64,000 bases of DNA from assembly GCF_004004565.1 (NCBI RefSeq), contig NZ_SACM01000001.1, positions 1,641,765 through 1,705,764 of the forward strand, read 5' to 3'. This stretch comes from Inhella crocodyli. GTDB taxonomy: Bacteria > Pseudomonadota > Gammaproteobacteria > Burkholderiales > Burkholderiaceae_C. Under the pieces are notes generated by a model. The model did not search any database and was not told the origin of the DNA. It worked only from the letters and a program-made list of their open reading frames with translations. Shown one piece after another: positions 1 to 8,006 of the stretch. The position numbers were made by a program, and so were the translations under genes. Each line of letters opens with the position of its first letter. Within the stretch, counting starts at the first letter, position 1.

Positions 1-999
1 CAGCACGAAGAAGGGCCGGTCGCCCAGGGGCAGCTTCTGCGTCCGGGCCAGGGGCCACAGCACCGCCGCCTTCAGCGCCACAAAACCCAGCACCAGGGCC
101 GCCACCAGCCCGGGCATGGCCGCCACCGTGGCCAGGTCGATGCTCATGCCCACGGCGATGAAGAACAGGCCCAGCAGCAGGCCCTTGAAGGGCTCGAGGT
201 CGGTTTCCAGTTCGCGGCGGTACTCGCTGCCGGCCAACAGCACGCCGGCCAGGAAGGCGCCCAGGGCCATGGACAGGCCGGCGGCGCGCATCAGGAAAGC
301 ACTGGCCACCACCAGCAGCAGCGCGGCGGCGGTGAACATCTCGCTGGAGCCGGTGCGTGCGATCCAGCGCAGCGCCGGCGTCAGCAGCCAGCGCCCGCCC
401 AGCACCAGCGCGGCCACCATGGCCGCGGCCTTGCCCACCTGCCAGGCCCAGTGCCCATCGCCCCCGCCCGCGGGCGACACCGCCAGCAGCGGCACCAAGG
501 CCAGGATGGGGATGGCCGCGATGTCTTGCAGCAGCATGACGGCCAGCACCTGCTGCCCCCCGGGGGTGGGCATCAGGTTGCGCTCGGCCAGCACGCCCAG
601 GCCGATGGCGGTGGACGACATGGACAGGGCCAGGCCGCCCACCAGCGCCAGGCGCCAATCCAGGCCCACGGCCACGCCCACACCCATCAGCAGGCCCGTG
701 GACGCCAGCACCTGCAGGCCGCCGGTGCCGAAGATCGGCCGGCGCATGGCCCACAGGCGCTGCGGCTCCAACTCCAGGCCCACGAGAAAGAGCATCAGCA
801 CCACGCCGAACTCGGCCACGTGCAGCACCGATTGCGGGTCGGCCACCAGGGCCAAGGCCCCCGGGCCGATGGCCACCCCGGCCACCAGGTAGCCCAGGAT
901 GGCGCCCAGCCCCAGGCGCTTGGCCAGGGGCACGGCCAGCACGGCCGCGCTCAAGAACACGAGGGCGGCGCTGAGCCAGTCGGATTCGAGATGCGCCAT
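1..999 (-). CDS. kefC: KefC-type monovalent cation:proton antiporter, N-terminal part (runs off the left edge)
   Basis: Inner-membrane CPA2-family antiporter expected to move K+ out in exchange for H+. The 333 visible codons start MAHLESDWLS and carry successive hydrophobic helices, including GYLVAGVAIGPG and the EFGVVLMLFLVGLELEP segment typical of KefB/KefC. The visible part ends in a GDRPFFVL stretch near the end of the membrane domain. The cytosolic RCK/TrkA-N regulatory domain, if present, lies outside the window. The ATG overlaps the stop of the upstream kefF-like gene by one base (TGATG), so the two are translationally coupled. The family is clear; choosing KefC over KefB rests on the KefF partner. 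Confidence 0.85.
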   Translation of the reverse strand, partial: MAHLESDWLSAALVFLSAAVLAVPLAKRLGLGAILGYLVAGVAIGPGALALVADPQSVLHVAEFGVVLMLFLVGLELEPQRLWAMRRPIFGTGGLQVLASTGLLMGVGVAVGLDWRLALVGGLALSMSSTAIGLGVLAERNLMPTPGGQQVLAVMLLQDIAAIPILALVPLLAVSPAGGGDGHWAWQVGKAAAMVAALVLGGRWLLTPALRWIARTGSSEMFTAAALLLVVASAFLMRAAGLSMALGAFLAGVLLAGSEYRRELETDLEPFKGLLLGLFFIAVGMSIDLATVAAMPGLVAALVLGFVALKAAVLWPLARTQKLPLGDRPFFVL

Positions 1000-1625
1000 C
1001 ACACGCCCCCTTCGAGCGGCCGTTCGCCGGCCACCTCGGCGGGCAAGGCCCAGGGCGTGTCCTCCAGGCCCTCGGGGTAGCGGCGCAAGCGGGCCACCAG
1101 GTTGGCGACGTGCGCGTCGAGCGCCGCGCCCTCCGCCCGGTGGGCATGGAAGAAGACCGAGGGCGGCAACCAGCGCATGCGGGTCAGCGCCGCGGTCTGC
1201 CGGTAGGGCGGCAGGAAGGGGTCAAACGGGTGGACGTTGGGGTGGGCGTCGGCCGCCGCGCCCGGCATGGCGCGGTAGCTGTCTTCAGCGCCGCCGGCGC
1301 TGGCGCACAGCCACAGGTCCTTGCCCGCCAAGGCGGTACCGCCCGGCCCGTAGGCCCAGCCGTAGCCCAGCACGGTGTCCATCCATTGCTTCATCAGCGC
1401 CGGCATGCCGTACCAGTGCACCGGGTGCAGCCACACCACCAACTGGGCCGCGCTCAGCGCAGCGCGTTCGGCGTCGACGTCGATCCAGAAGTCGGGGTAG
1501 CGGGCGTACAGGTCGTGCAGCACGAGCTGGGGTTCGGCCTCGAAGGCTTGCTGCACCCGGCGCGTGACGCGCGAGTGCGCCAGATCGGGGTGGGCCATGA
1601 CGACCAGGCAGGGGGCGGTTCGCAT
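999..1625 (-). CDS. kefF: KefF-like NAD(P)H quinone oxidoreductase, ancillary subunit of the Kef efflux system
   Basis: Flavodoxin-fold FMN quinone reductase, 208 aa. In KefF/KefG proteins this fold binds the antiporter and activates K+ efflux during electrophile stress. The opening MRTAPCLVVMAHPDLAHSRV gives the first beta strand and phosphate-binding loop, and HPVHWYGMPALMKQWMD followed by GYGWAYGPGG is the family signature. It sits directly upstream of the antiporter with a one-base stop/start overlap, the arrangement expected for a Kef pair. The 41-bp gap to the serine hydrolase upstream holds only a short GC hairpin, so readthrough from the sigma operon is possible. KefF versus KefG cannot be settled here. 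Confidence 0.8.
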   Translation of the reverse strand: MRTAPCLVVMAHPDLAHSRVTRRVQQAFEAEPQLVLHDLYARYPDFWIDVDAERAALSAAQLVVWLHPVHWYGMPALMKQWMDTVLGYGWAYGPGGTALAGKDLWLCASAGGAEDSYRAMPGAAADAHPNVHPFDPFLPPYRQTAALTRMRWLPPSVFFHAHRAEGAALDAHVANLVARLRRYPEGLEDTPWALPAEVAGERPLEGGV

Positions 1626-1666
1626 GCAGTCAGTGTGCCCGCCCCCGGCGCGCTCGCGCCCTCGGG

Positions 1667-3454
1667 TCAATGCCCGTAGCTCAGCACCCGCAGCAGGCGC
1701 CACACCCCGTCCGGCTCCTGCGCCCAGACGTGGCTGAAGCCCAGCTCCTGGCACTGCGCGGCCGCGCCATCGGCCGGGTGGAAGCAGAAGCGGTGGCGGC
1801 CGATTTGCATCGCGCCCACGCCGGGCACCGGGCGGATCTGCAAGCCCTCGGTCAGCAGGGTGCGGCTGCTGCGCCCCTCGGTGCGGGCGAAGTTCTGGCG
1901 GAACTGGGCCAGGTTGTCGGCGTGGGTGCTGCGGCCACCTCGGTCGTGGAAGAACTCCAGCTGCTGGCTGAAGACGTCGGCCATGGCCGACAGGTCGCGC
2001 TCGTTCAGGGCGCGGGACAGGCGCGCGTCGGCCGCCAGCACGGTGGCTTCCAAGGCCTCTTGCGCGGCGTCCACGTCGAAGCGCATGGGCCCCGGCGGCA
2101 TGCCCACAGACCAGCGGCGGTTGTCGGTGCGCTCCCAGCGCAGCACCTGGCCTTGGGCGTCTTCCAGCACGAACTTGGACTCCAACGGCAGGCCCGCGCG
2201 GCCGGTCCAGGCCAGCTCGGCCGTCCAGCGGCCGTCGGGCTGCAGCGTCAGGGGCAGGCCGCGGTCCCATCGCAGGGGCGGCAGGCTGCCGCGCAGGGCC
2301 CAGCGGCTGCCCGCGGACTGCGGCTGGCCGCGCGGGTCCAGCACGACGGTCCAGCGCTGCGCCTGGGGCCGCAGGTCGGTGGGCGCGTAGCCCGGCTCTG
2401 CGCCGTGATGGGCCCAGCGCAGGAGCTCGTCGCGCAGCGCGTCGCGCGGCAGGCGCTCGGCGTTGGCGAGCACCGCCAAGGCCGTGCCGCTGCGAGGCTG
2501 CACCATCCAGGTGGCGCGGTAGCCGTCGATCACCCCCTCGTGGCCCCAGGACGGCTCGGCGGCCCCGGCCGGCAAGGGATAGAGGCCCAGGCCGAAGCCG
2601 TCTTGCACCGTGGTCATGCGCGCCAGGGTCTCGGGGCCAAGCAGGCGGTGGGCGAACAAGGCTTGCCCGAAGCGCACCAGCTCGGCCGGCGTGGACACCA
2701 GCGCCCCCGCGCCCAGGGGCACGCTGGGGTCGGTGGCCGACACCGGCTGCCAGGCGTGGCCGTCCCAGTGGCGGCTGTCGCTGTTCTCCTCGGCCGGCAG
2801 CGCCAGACGGGTGTGCACCAGGCCCAGCGGCGCGGCGATGCGCTCGCGCAGCTGTTGCGCGTAGGGTGCCTGCCCGGCCCGCTCCACCACCCAGTGCAGC
2901 AACAGGTAGCCGGTGTTGCTGTAGGCCGCGCGGCTGCCGGCGGGGAACTGCCGGGGCAGGCCCAGCACCAGGGCCTGCAGCTCGTCCATGCGGCGCGGCT
3001 GGCGGGCCCAACGCTCGAAGTCGGGCGCGTCCTTCACGTCGGACAGGCCGGCGCGGTGGCGCAGCAGGTGCTCCACCGTCACGCCGTCCAGTTGGGCGGC
3101 GCCGGGGAAGAAGTCGGCCACGGGCTGGTCCAGGCGCAGGCGCCCCTGCTCCACCAACTGCAGGGCCAGCACGGCGGTGAAGGTCTTGCTGACGGAGCCG
3201 ATGCGGTAGGCGGTGTCGGGCCCAGCGGCCTGGCCCCGGCGGGACTCGCCCAGGGCCCCGCTCAACGGCGCCGCCTCTCCGCGCTGCACGGCCCAAGCGG
3301 CGTGCAGCAGGTCGCCGCGCTGGATCTCGTCCAGGTAGGGCTGCAAGCGCGACAGCGGTGGCAACGGCGTCGCGGGCTCGGCGCGCGAGGGCGACAAGGA
3401 CAAGGCGGCCAGGGCCAAGCCGCCAGCCAGAAGCCGGCCGATCCAACGATTCAT
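1667..3454 (-). CDS. Secreted serine hydrolase: class C beta-lactamase-like domain fused to a CBM20-like and a SnoaL/DUF4440-like domain
   Basis: A 595-aa exported protein with a Sec signal peptide (residues 1-25, RLLAGGLALAALSL). Residues 35-350 form a penicillin-recognising serine hydrolase with S87-V-S-K90 (SxxK), Y178-S-N180 (YxN) and H305-E-G307 in the third-motif position. Residues 366-450 resemble a CBM20 starch-binding fold (FVLEDAQGQVLRWE followed by NRRWSV). Residues 470-595 look like a SnoaL/DUF4440 cone (DARLSRALNERDLSAMADVF). The substrate is unknown: peptides, D-amino acids or esters are all possible. It starts 9 bp after the small membrane protein of the ECF sigma operon, so it is probably under that sigma factor. 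The three-domain layout is unusual and the CBM20 call is by eye. Confidence 0.75.
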   Translation of the reverse strand: MNRWIGRLLAGGLALAALSLSPSRAEPATPLPPLSRLQPYLDEIQRGDLLHAAWAVQRGEAAPLSGALGESRRGQAAGPDTAYRIGSVSKTFTAVLALQLVEQGRLRLDQPVADFFPGAAQLDGVTVEHLLRHRAGLSDVKDAPDFERWARQPRRMDELQALVLGLPRQFPAGSRAAYSNTGYLLLHWVVERAGQAPYAQQLRERIAAPLGLVHTRLALPAEENSDSRHWDGHAWQPVSATDPSVPLGAGALVSTPAELVRFGQALFAHRLLGPETLARMTTVQDGFGLGLYPLPAGAAEPSWGHEGVIDGYRATWMVQPRSGTALAVLANAERLPRDALRDELLRWAHHGAEPGYAPTDLRPQAQRWTVVLDPRGQPQSAGSRWALRGSLPPLRWDRGLPLTLQPDGRWTAELAWTGRAGLPLESKFVLEDAQGQVLRWERTDNRRWSVGMPPGPMRFDVDAAQEALEATVLAADARLSRALNERDLSAMADVFSQQLEFFHDRGGRSTHADNLAQFRQNFARTEGRSSRTLLTEGLQIRPVPGVGAMQIGRHRFCFHPADGAAAQCQELGFSHVWAQEPDGVWRLLRVLSYGH

Positions 3455-3463
3455 GGGAACTCC

Positions 3464-3805
3464 TCAGGGGGTGAAGGGCGACCGGCGTCGAGGCCGACCG
3501 AGCAGGAGGCCGCCCAGGCCCAGGCCGAGCCAGGGCCAGGCCCCGTCCCAGCGCGACAGCACGGGGCGCCATACGTCGAGATCGGCGTGGGTCATCAGCA
3601 GCACGAGCGCGGCCATGGCCAGCAGGCCCAGCCAAGCCAGGGTCCAGGCCAGCAGTTCGGCGGGCCGCAGGCGCAGGGTGTGCGGCGCGGGCACGCGGGC
3701 CAGCACGGTTTCCGCCCAGCCGGGCGGGGGCTCGTCGCCCGCGCGCGGCCGGCGCAGGGCGGCGCGAAAGCTGCGGTCAACGTCGTCGGCGGTCGGCTCG
3801 GTCAT
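3464..3805 (-). CDS. Small two-helix membrane protein, candidate anti-sigma factor
   Basis: A 113-aa protein with an N-terminal cytosolic segment (TADDVDRSFRAALRRPR) followed by two hydrophobic stretches (LLAWTLAWLGLLAMAALVLL and WPWLGLGLGGLLLG) and a short basic tail. Its ATG overlaps the sigma-factor stop (ATGA), so the two are co-translated. A short membrane partner immediately after an ECF sigma gene is the classical anti-sigma position, and the cytosolic-head-plus-helix layout fits. No zinc-binding anti-sigma motif (HxxxCxxC) is present and no family was recognised, so the anti-sigma role rests on position only. Confidence 0.65.
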   Translation of the reverse strand: MTEPTADDVDRSFRAALRRPRAGDEPPPGWAETVLARVPAPHTLRLRPAELLAWTLAWLGLLAMAALVLLMTHADLDVWRPVLSRWDGAWPWLGLGLGGLLLGRPRRRSPFTP

Positions 3806-4317
3806 CGCGAGGTCTCCAGGTGCTGGCGCAGGCGCGCGCGGCTGCGGGCGAGGTGACTTTTCACCGTGTTGTCAGGCAGGCCGGTGAGCGCCGCGACCTC
3901 GGCCACGGGCAGCTCCTCCAGGTAGAACAGGGTGACGACCAAGCGCGGCACGGGCGCCAGCGCGTCGATCGCGTCGCGCAGGCGTTCGTGCTGCTGCCTC
4001 GCGTCCACCTCGGCCGCGGTGTCGTCGGCCGCCGGGAGCGGCAGCGCCTCGTCGATCTCGACGGTGGGCAGGCGCTGCCGCTCCAAATGGCGCAGCGCCA
4101 CCGACGTGGCGATGCGGCCGATCCAGGTGCGCAGGCTGCTTTCAAAACGAAACTGGTGCAGGCGCTGCGACACGCGCATGAAGGCCTCCTGGCCGAGCTC
4201 GCGCGCGTCCTCCGGGTCGCGCACCAAGCGCTGCACCAGCAGCCACACCAGGCGTTGGTGGGCGTGCACCAGGGCGGCGAAGGCCCCGGGTTGACCGGAG
4301 AGGGCGGCGTGGACCAT
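3802..4317 (-). CDS. ECF-type RNA polymerase sigma-70 factor
   Basis: About 171 aa from the start chosen here. Region 2 includes FAALVHAHQRLVWLLVQRLV, DPEDARELGQEAFMRV and the -10-recognising segment FRFESSLRTWIGRIA. Region 4 includes LRDAIDALAPVPRLVVTLFY and the helix-turn-helix PVAEVAALTGLPDNTVKSHL. The open frame extends upstream to a GTG at 4365, but that codon lies inside a predicted -10 element (4356-4365). The ATG at 4317 (MVHAALSGQPGAFAAL) is therefore preferred; it lacks a clear Shine-Dalgarno. It leads an operon with a small membrane protein and a serine hydrolase, and it probably recognises its own promoter. Confidence 0.88.
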   Translation of the reverse strand: MVHAALSGQPGAFAALVHAHQRLVWLLVQRLVRDPEDARELGQEAFMRVSQRLHQFRFESSLRTWIGRIATSVALRHLERQRLPTVEIDEALPLPAADDTAAEVDARQQHERLRDAIDALAPVPRLVVTLFYLEELPVAEVAALTGLPDNTVKSHLARSRARLRQHLETSR

Positions 4318-4355
4318 GGCGCGGTCGTCGTCGAGCGAAGGGGGAGACACGCCAG

Positions 4356-4387
4356 GCATAGACACGCCCGCCGCGGGGGCGGTTGCA
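4356..4387 (-). promoter_or_regulatory. Putative ECF-dependent promoter of the sigma operon
   Basis: Read on the minus strand: TGCAACC (4387-4381), 15 bp, then GTGTCTATGC (4365-4356). The same two blocks with the same spacing occur on the plus strand at 4419-4450 facing the other way. The GTCTA core resembles the -10 box of ECF promoters and the AACC block a typical ECF -35. The match between the two copies is direct observation; recognition by the adjacent sigma factor is inference. Confidence 0.65.
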
Positions 4388-4418
4388 GCTCCGATGCAAA
4401 AAATCTTTGGGAGGCCCC

Positions 4419-4450
4419 TGCAACCGGACAGCGGCCCACCGTGTCTATGC
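4419..4450 (+). promoter_or_regulatory. Putative ECF-dependent promoter of the divergent membrane-protein gene
   Basis: TGCAACC (4419-4425), 15 bp, then GTGTCTATGC (4441-4450), identical in both blocks and in spacing to the promoter in front of the sigma gene. It lies 28 bp upstream of the ATG at 4479, which leaves room for a short leader. Confidence 0.65.
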
Positions 4451-4478
4451 TGCCATCGCCCACCTTTCGCGCCCCGCC

Positions 4479-4805
4479 ATGGACAAAAACATCGTCGTTC
4501 CCGTGCTGCTGTTCCTGTGCGTGACCTACGCCTTCAAGCTGCTGCTCGACGCCCGCATGCGCTACCTGATGCTGCGCGCCAGCAGCGCCGAGGCGGTGCA
4601 GGCCCTGATGGCGGGCGAACAGGGCCTGCGCCGGCAGGCGGCGCTGCATGGCGGCTTGGTCGCGCTGTCGCTCGGCCTGGCCTTGAGCGTCGTCAGTGCC
4701 CTGGGTTGGGGACCGGCCCACCCGGGCACGTGGGGATTGGTGCTCAGCGCCCTGGGCGTGGCCCGTTTGGCCGCCTACGCCTGGGAGCGGCGCGTGGGCC
4801 CCTGA
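4479..4805 (+). CDS. Small hypothetical membrane protein, divergent from the ECF sigma operon
   Basis: 108 aa from the ATG at 4479 (MDKNIVVPVLLFLCVTYAFK); the open frame begins earlier, at 4383, but the extra residues are polar and would span the predicted promoter. An N-terminal hydrophobic segment is followed by an amphipathic linker (ARMRYLMLRASSAEAVQALM) and two further hydrophobic stretches (ALHGGLVALSLGLALSVVSAL and WGLVLSALGVARLAAYAW). No family was recognised. The identical ECF-type promoter upstream suggests it belongs to the regulon of the neighbouring sigma factor. Confidence 0.7.
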   Translation: MDKNIVVPVLLFLCVTYAFKLLLDARMRYLMLRASSAEAVQALMAGEQGLRRQAALHGGLVALSLGLALSVVSALGWGPAHPGTWGLVLSALGVARLAAYAWERRVGP

Positions 4806-4896
4806 ACCTCGGCCAAGCTGCCCGCGGGTGTGCGGGACACGCGACACCCCATCGCCTTCGGTTACGCCGCGGTACGGCCGGTCCTAGACTGCCCGC

Positions 4897-5739
4897 ATGG
4901 CCGCCCTCCAACGCCCCGACGCCGTCCTCCCCATCGACCACTGGCCCGCCCATGGCATCCCGCGGGCCCGGGTGCTTTTGGTGCACGGGCTGGGTGAGCA
5001 CCCAGGGCGCTACGAGGCCTTGGCGGCGCAGTTCGTGCACTGGGGCTTGGACGTTCGCGCGGTGCACTTGCGCGGCCACGGCCGGGCCAGCGGTCCGCGC
5101 GGCGACGCGCCCACGCCCACCGCGATGTTGGACGACGTGGCCGCGGCCATCGACGCGGTGAGCGAGCCGGGCCGCCCCTTCATCTTGGTCGGCCACAGCC
5201 TGGGCGGCTTGCTGGCCGCGCGGGTGGTGGCCGGCGCCCTGCGCGGCGAGCCCTTTGGGCGCGAACCCGACTGGCTGGTGCTCAGTTCCCCGGCGCTGGA
5301 CCCCGGCATGCGCTGGGACCAGCGCCTGCTGCTCGGCTTCGGGCGCCGCTTTTTGCCCCACCTTGGCGCTGGCAATGGGCTGAAGCCGGCCTGGATTTGC
5401 CGCGACCCCGCGGTCGTCAAGCTGTACCAGCAGGACCCGATGGTGCACGGCCGCATCACGCCCACGGTGGCCGAGATGATCGTGGACGGTGGCGAAGTGG
5501 TGCGCGCCGAGGCCGCCCGTTGGCGCGTGCCCACCTTGCTGCTGTGGGCGGGCGCCGACCGCTGCGTGGCCCCACGCGGCAGCGAGGCCTTCGCCACGGC
5601 CGCACCGCCCGCCGTGGTGCAGGGCCGCTGCTTCGACAATCTGGCCCACGAACTCTTCAACGAGCCCGAGCGCGCCGAGGTTTTGGCCGTGATGAAGGCC
5701 GCGCTCGACCACCGCTTCCCCCACCCCACGACACCATGA
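4897..5739 (+). CDS. Alpha/beta hydrolase, lysophospholipase / monoacylglycerol lipase type
   Basis: 280-aa cytosolic serine hydrolase of the PldB / monoglyceride-lipase group, expected to cleave acyl esters of lyso- or monoacyl-glycerolipids. The oxyanion strand is VLLVHGLGEHPGRY (residues 26-39). The nucleophile elbow GHSLGG places Ser101, Asp221 falls in LLWAGADRCV and His251 in NLAHELFNEPER, completing the triad. A cap region lies between. Its stop overlaps the start of the M20 peptidase (ATGA at 5736-5739), so the two are coupled. The exact substrate is not readable. Confidence 0.85.
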   Translation: MAALQRPDAVLPIDHWPAHGIPRARVLLVHGLGEHPGRYEALAAQFVHWGLDVRAVHLRGHGRASGPRGDAPTPTAMLDDVAAAIDAVSEPGRPFILVGHSLGGLLAARVVAGALRGEPFGREPDWLVLSSPALDPGMRWDQRLLLGFGRRFLPHLGAGNGLKPAWICRDPAVVKLYQQDPMVHGRITPTVAEMIVDGGEVVRAEAARWRVPTLLLWAGADRCVAPRGSEAFATAAPPAVVQGRCFDNLAHELFNEPERAEVLAVMKAALDHRFPHPTTP

Positions 5740-7193
5740 ACGCCAACCTTGCCAGCACCTGCCACCGCATGTGGGACGAGCAGATCATCCCCGCGCTGCA
5801 GGACTACATCGCCATCCCCGCCAAGAGCCCGATGTTCGACAAGGACTGGGCCGCCAACGGCCACATCGAACGCGTGGTGCGCGACGCCGCCGCCTGGGTG
5901 GAGCGCCAGCGCGGCGCGCACGGCCCCAATGTGCTGCACGGCCTGACCTTGGAGGTGGTGCGCGCCCCCGACCGCACGCCCGTCATCCTGTTCGAGCTGC
6001 CCGCCACCAAAACCGGCAGCACCGACACCGTGCTGCTGTACGGCCACCTGGACAAGCAACCCGAGTTCAGCGGCTGGCGCAACGACCTGGGCCCCTGGAC
6101 GCCCAAGATCGTCGACGGCAAGCTCTACGGCCGCGGTGGCGCCGACGACGGCTACGCCATCTACGCCAGCCTCACGGCCCTGATCGCGCTGGACAAAGAA
6201 GGCCTGCCGCGACCGCGCTGCGTGGGCTTGATCGAAACCTGCGAAGAGTCTGGCAGTTACGACCTGCCGGCCTACATCGACGTGCTGCGCCCGCGATTCG
6301 GCAACGTCAGCCTGGTGGTGTGCCTGGACAGCGGCGCCGGCGACTACAACCAGCTGTGGCTGACCACCTCGCTGCGCGGCAACGTGACCGGCACGCTGAA
6401 GGTCGAGGTGCTGGCCGAGGGGGTGCACAGCGGCGACGCCAGTGGCATCGTGCCCTCGAGCTTCCGCATCATGCGGCAGCTGATGGACCGCCTGGAGGAC
6501 GCCAAAACCGGCGCGCTGCTGCCCGAGGACTTCCACTGCCCCATCCCCGAAGTGCGCATCCAGCAGGCCCGCGACACCGCCGCGGTGCTCGGCGACGCCG
6601 TCTACAAGCGCCTGCCCTGGGCCTGCGGGGCCGACGGTGGCGCCGTGCTGCCCATGAGCGAGGACCCGGCCCAGGTGCTGATCAACGGCACCTGGAAGCC
6701 CACCCTGAGCGTGACCGGCGTGGACGGCATGCCGCCCCTGAGCAACGCCGGCAACGTGCTGCGGCCCTACACCTCCTTCAAGCTGAGCCTGCGCCTGCCC
6801 CCGCTGGTGGATGGCAATGCCGCCGCGCTGAAGCTCAAGGCGCTGCTGGAAGACAACGCGCCCTACAACGCCAAGGTCACCTTCGAGCCCGACGGCCGCA
6901 TGGGTGCTTACGGGGCCAGCGGCTGGAACACGCCCGACCTGCAGCCCTGGCTGTTGACGGCGCTGGACGACGCCAGCCGCGCCCAGTTCGGCGCGCCGGT
7001 GGGCTTCGTGGGCCAGGGCGGCACCATCCCGCTGATGAACCTGCTGCAGCAAGGCTTCCCCAGCGCGCAAATGATGGTCTGCGGCGTGCTCGGCCCCAAG
7101 AGCAACGCCCACGGGCCCAACGAGTTCCTGCACATCGACTACGGCAAGCGCCTCACGGCCACGGTGGCCCAGGTGATCGCCGCGCACCCCTGA
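5736..7193 (+). CDS. M20-family metallopeptidase (dipeptidase-like)
   Basis: 485-aa zinc-dependent exopeptidase of the M20/M28 clan. Metal and catalytic signatures occur in order: LLYGHLDKQP (first His), GRGGADDGYA (bridging Asp), ETCEESGS (catalytic and metal Glu), CLDSGAGD (Asp) and NAHGPNEFLH (last His). The central lid or dimerisation domain carries GVHSGDASG. No signal peptide is present, so it acts in the cytosol, probably on dipeptides or N-acyl amino acids. The ATG overlaps the hydrolase stop by four bases. An SDR gene follows after 27 bp, so the three may form one transcript. Confidence 0.88.
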   Translation: MNANLASTCHRMWDEQIIPALQDYIAIPAKSPMFDKDWAANGHIERVVRDAAAWVERQRGAHGPNVLHGLTLEVVRAPDRTPVILFELPATKTGSTDTVLLYGHLDKQPEFSGWRNDLGPWTPKIVDGKLYGRGGADDGYAIYASLTALIALDKEGLPRPRCVGLIETCEESGSYDLPAYIDVLRPRFGNVSLVVCLDSGAGDYNQLWLTTSLRGNVTGTLKVEVLAEGVHSGDASGIVPSSFRIMRQLMDRLEDAKTGALLPEDFHCPIPEVRIQQARDTAAVLGDAVYKRLPWACGADGGAVLPMSEDPAQVLINGTWKPTLSVTGVDGMPPLSNAGNVLRPYTSFKLSLRLPPLVDGNAAALKLKALLEDNAPYNAKVTFEPDGRMGAYGASGWNTPDLQPWLLTALDDASRAQFGAPVGFVGQGGTIPLMNLLQQGFPSAQMMVCGVLGPKSNAHGPNEFLHIDYGKRLTATVAQVIAAHP

Positions 7194-7220
7194 GCAGCGC
7201 TTGACGGGAAAGGCCACGCC

Positions 7221-7937
7221 ATGAAGCTCGCCATCGTCACCGGCCATTCGCGCGGCCTGGGGCGCGCGCTGGCCCTGCAGTTGCATGCCGAAGGCTGGCA
7301 GGTGCTGGGCCTGGCGCGCCATTGGGCGGCCGAGTTGCCCGCCAGCATCGAGCAGTGGCGCCTGGACCTGGCCGACCCGCTGCCCGGCGCCGAACGCCTG
7401 CAGGCCTTCTTGGCGCCACTGAAGCCCACGCAAGCGCTGCTGATCAACAACGCCGCGTTGGTCACCGAGCCCGGCCCGGTGGAGACGGTCTCGCTGTCGG
7501 CACTGTCGGCCTCGGTGCGCGTGGGGCTCGAAGCCGTGTTGCTGCTGTCGGCCGCCTTCGTGGGCGCGCTGCGCGCCTGCCCCGACAAGCGCATCGTCAA
7601 CATCTCGTCGGGTCTGGGCCGGCGGGCCATGGCCGGCGCCGCGCCCTACTGCGCCGTCAAGGCCGGCATGGATCACCTCAGCCGCGCGATGGCGATGGAC
7701 GAGGCGCGCCAAGCCCAGCCGGCGCGCATCGTGTCGCTGGCGCCCGGCATCATCGACACCGACATGCAGGTGCAACTGCGCAGCGGCGACCCCGACAAGT
7801 TCCCCGAGCGCGATCGCTTCGCCGAGTTCAAGGCCAGCGGCGCACTGGAATCGCCGGAGGCTGTGGCCGCCAAGGTGCTGGCCTTCGCGGCACGCGCCGA
7901 CTTCGGCCAAGAGCCCGTGGGCGACGTGCGCGGCTGA
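7221..7937 (+). CDS. SDR-family NAD(P)-dependent oxidoreductase, sepiapterin-reductase-like
   Basis: 238-aa classical short-chain dehydrogenase. The cofactor loop is TGHSRGLG (residues 7-14), followed by LINNAAL, then the catalytic Ser129/130 (VNISSGLG), Tyr143 and Lys147 (YCAVK). The tail PGIIDTDMQVQLRS is the usual post-catalytic loop. The layout resembles bacterial sepiapterin-reductase-like and benzil-reductase SDRs, but the carbonyl substrate cannot be deduced. It is the last gene of the 4.9-7.9 kb rightward group and faces the purH end. Confidence 0.85.
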   Translation: MKLAIVTGHSRGLGRALALQLHAEGWQVLGLARHWAAELPASIEQWRLDLADPLPGAERLQAFLAPLKPTQALLINNAALVTEPGPVETVSLSALSASVRVGLEAVLLLSAAFVGALRACPDKRIVNISSGLGRRAMAGAAPYCAVKAGMDHLSRAMAMDEARQAQPARIVSLAPGIIDTDMQVQLRSGDPDKFPERDRFAEFKASGALESPEAVAAKVLAFAARADFGQEPVGDVRG

Positions 7938-7950
7938 AGCGCATCGCTGT

Positions 7951-7987
7951 AAACAAAACAGGGCCAAAGCGCTGTGCTTGGGCCCTG
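7951..7987 (-). terminator. Rho-independent terminator downstream of purH
   Basis: On the minus strand a CAGGGCC...GGCCCTG stem (7987-7981 with 7965-7959), with further AAGC/GCTT pairing inside, is followed at once by TTTTGTTT (7958-7951). It ends the dusB-fis-purH transcript. On the plus strand no T-tract follows the stem. Confidence 0.8.
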
Positions 7988-8006
7988 CTCCTTGCCGACC
8001 GACGCC

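Noticed and set aside
116..892. Long plus-strand open frame opposite the KefC gene
   Set aside because: It is rich in Ala/Arg/Ser/Pro with no conserved motif; the minus strand encodes a clear antiporter. In this high-GC sequence long antisense frames are expected.
4317..4365. Sigma factor start at GTG 4365
   Set aside because: This codon is inside the predicted -10 element shared with the divergent promoter, so transcription should begin downstream of it.
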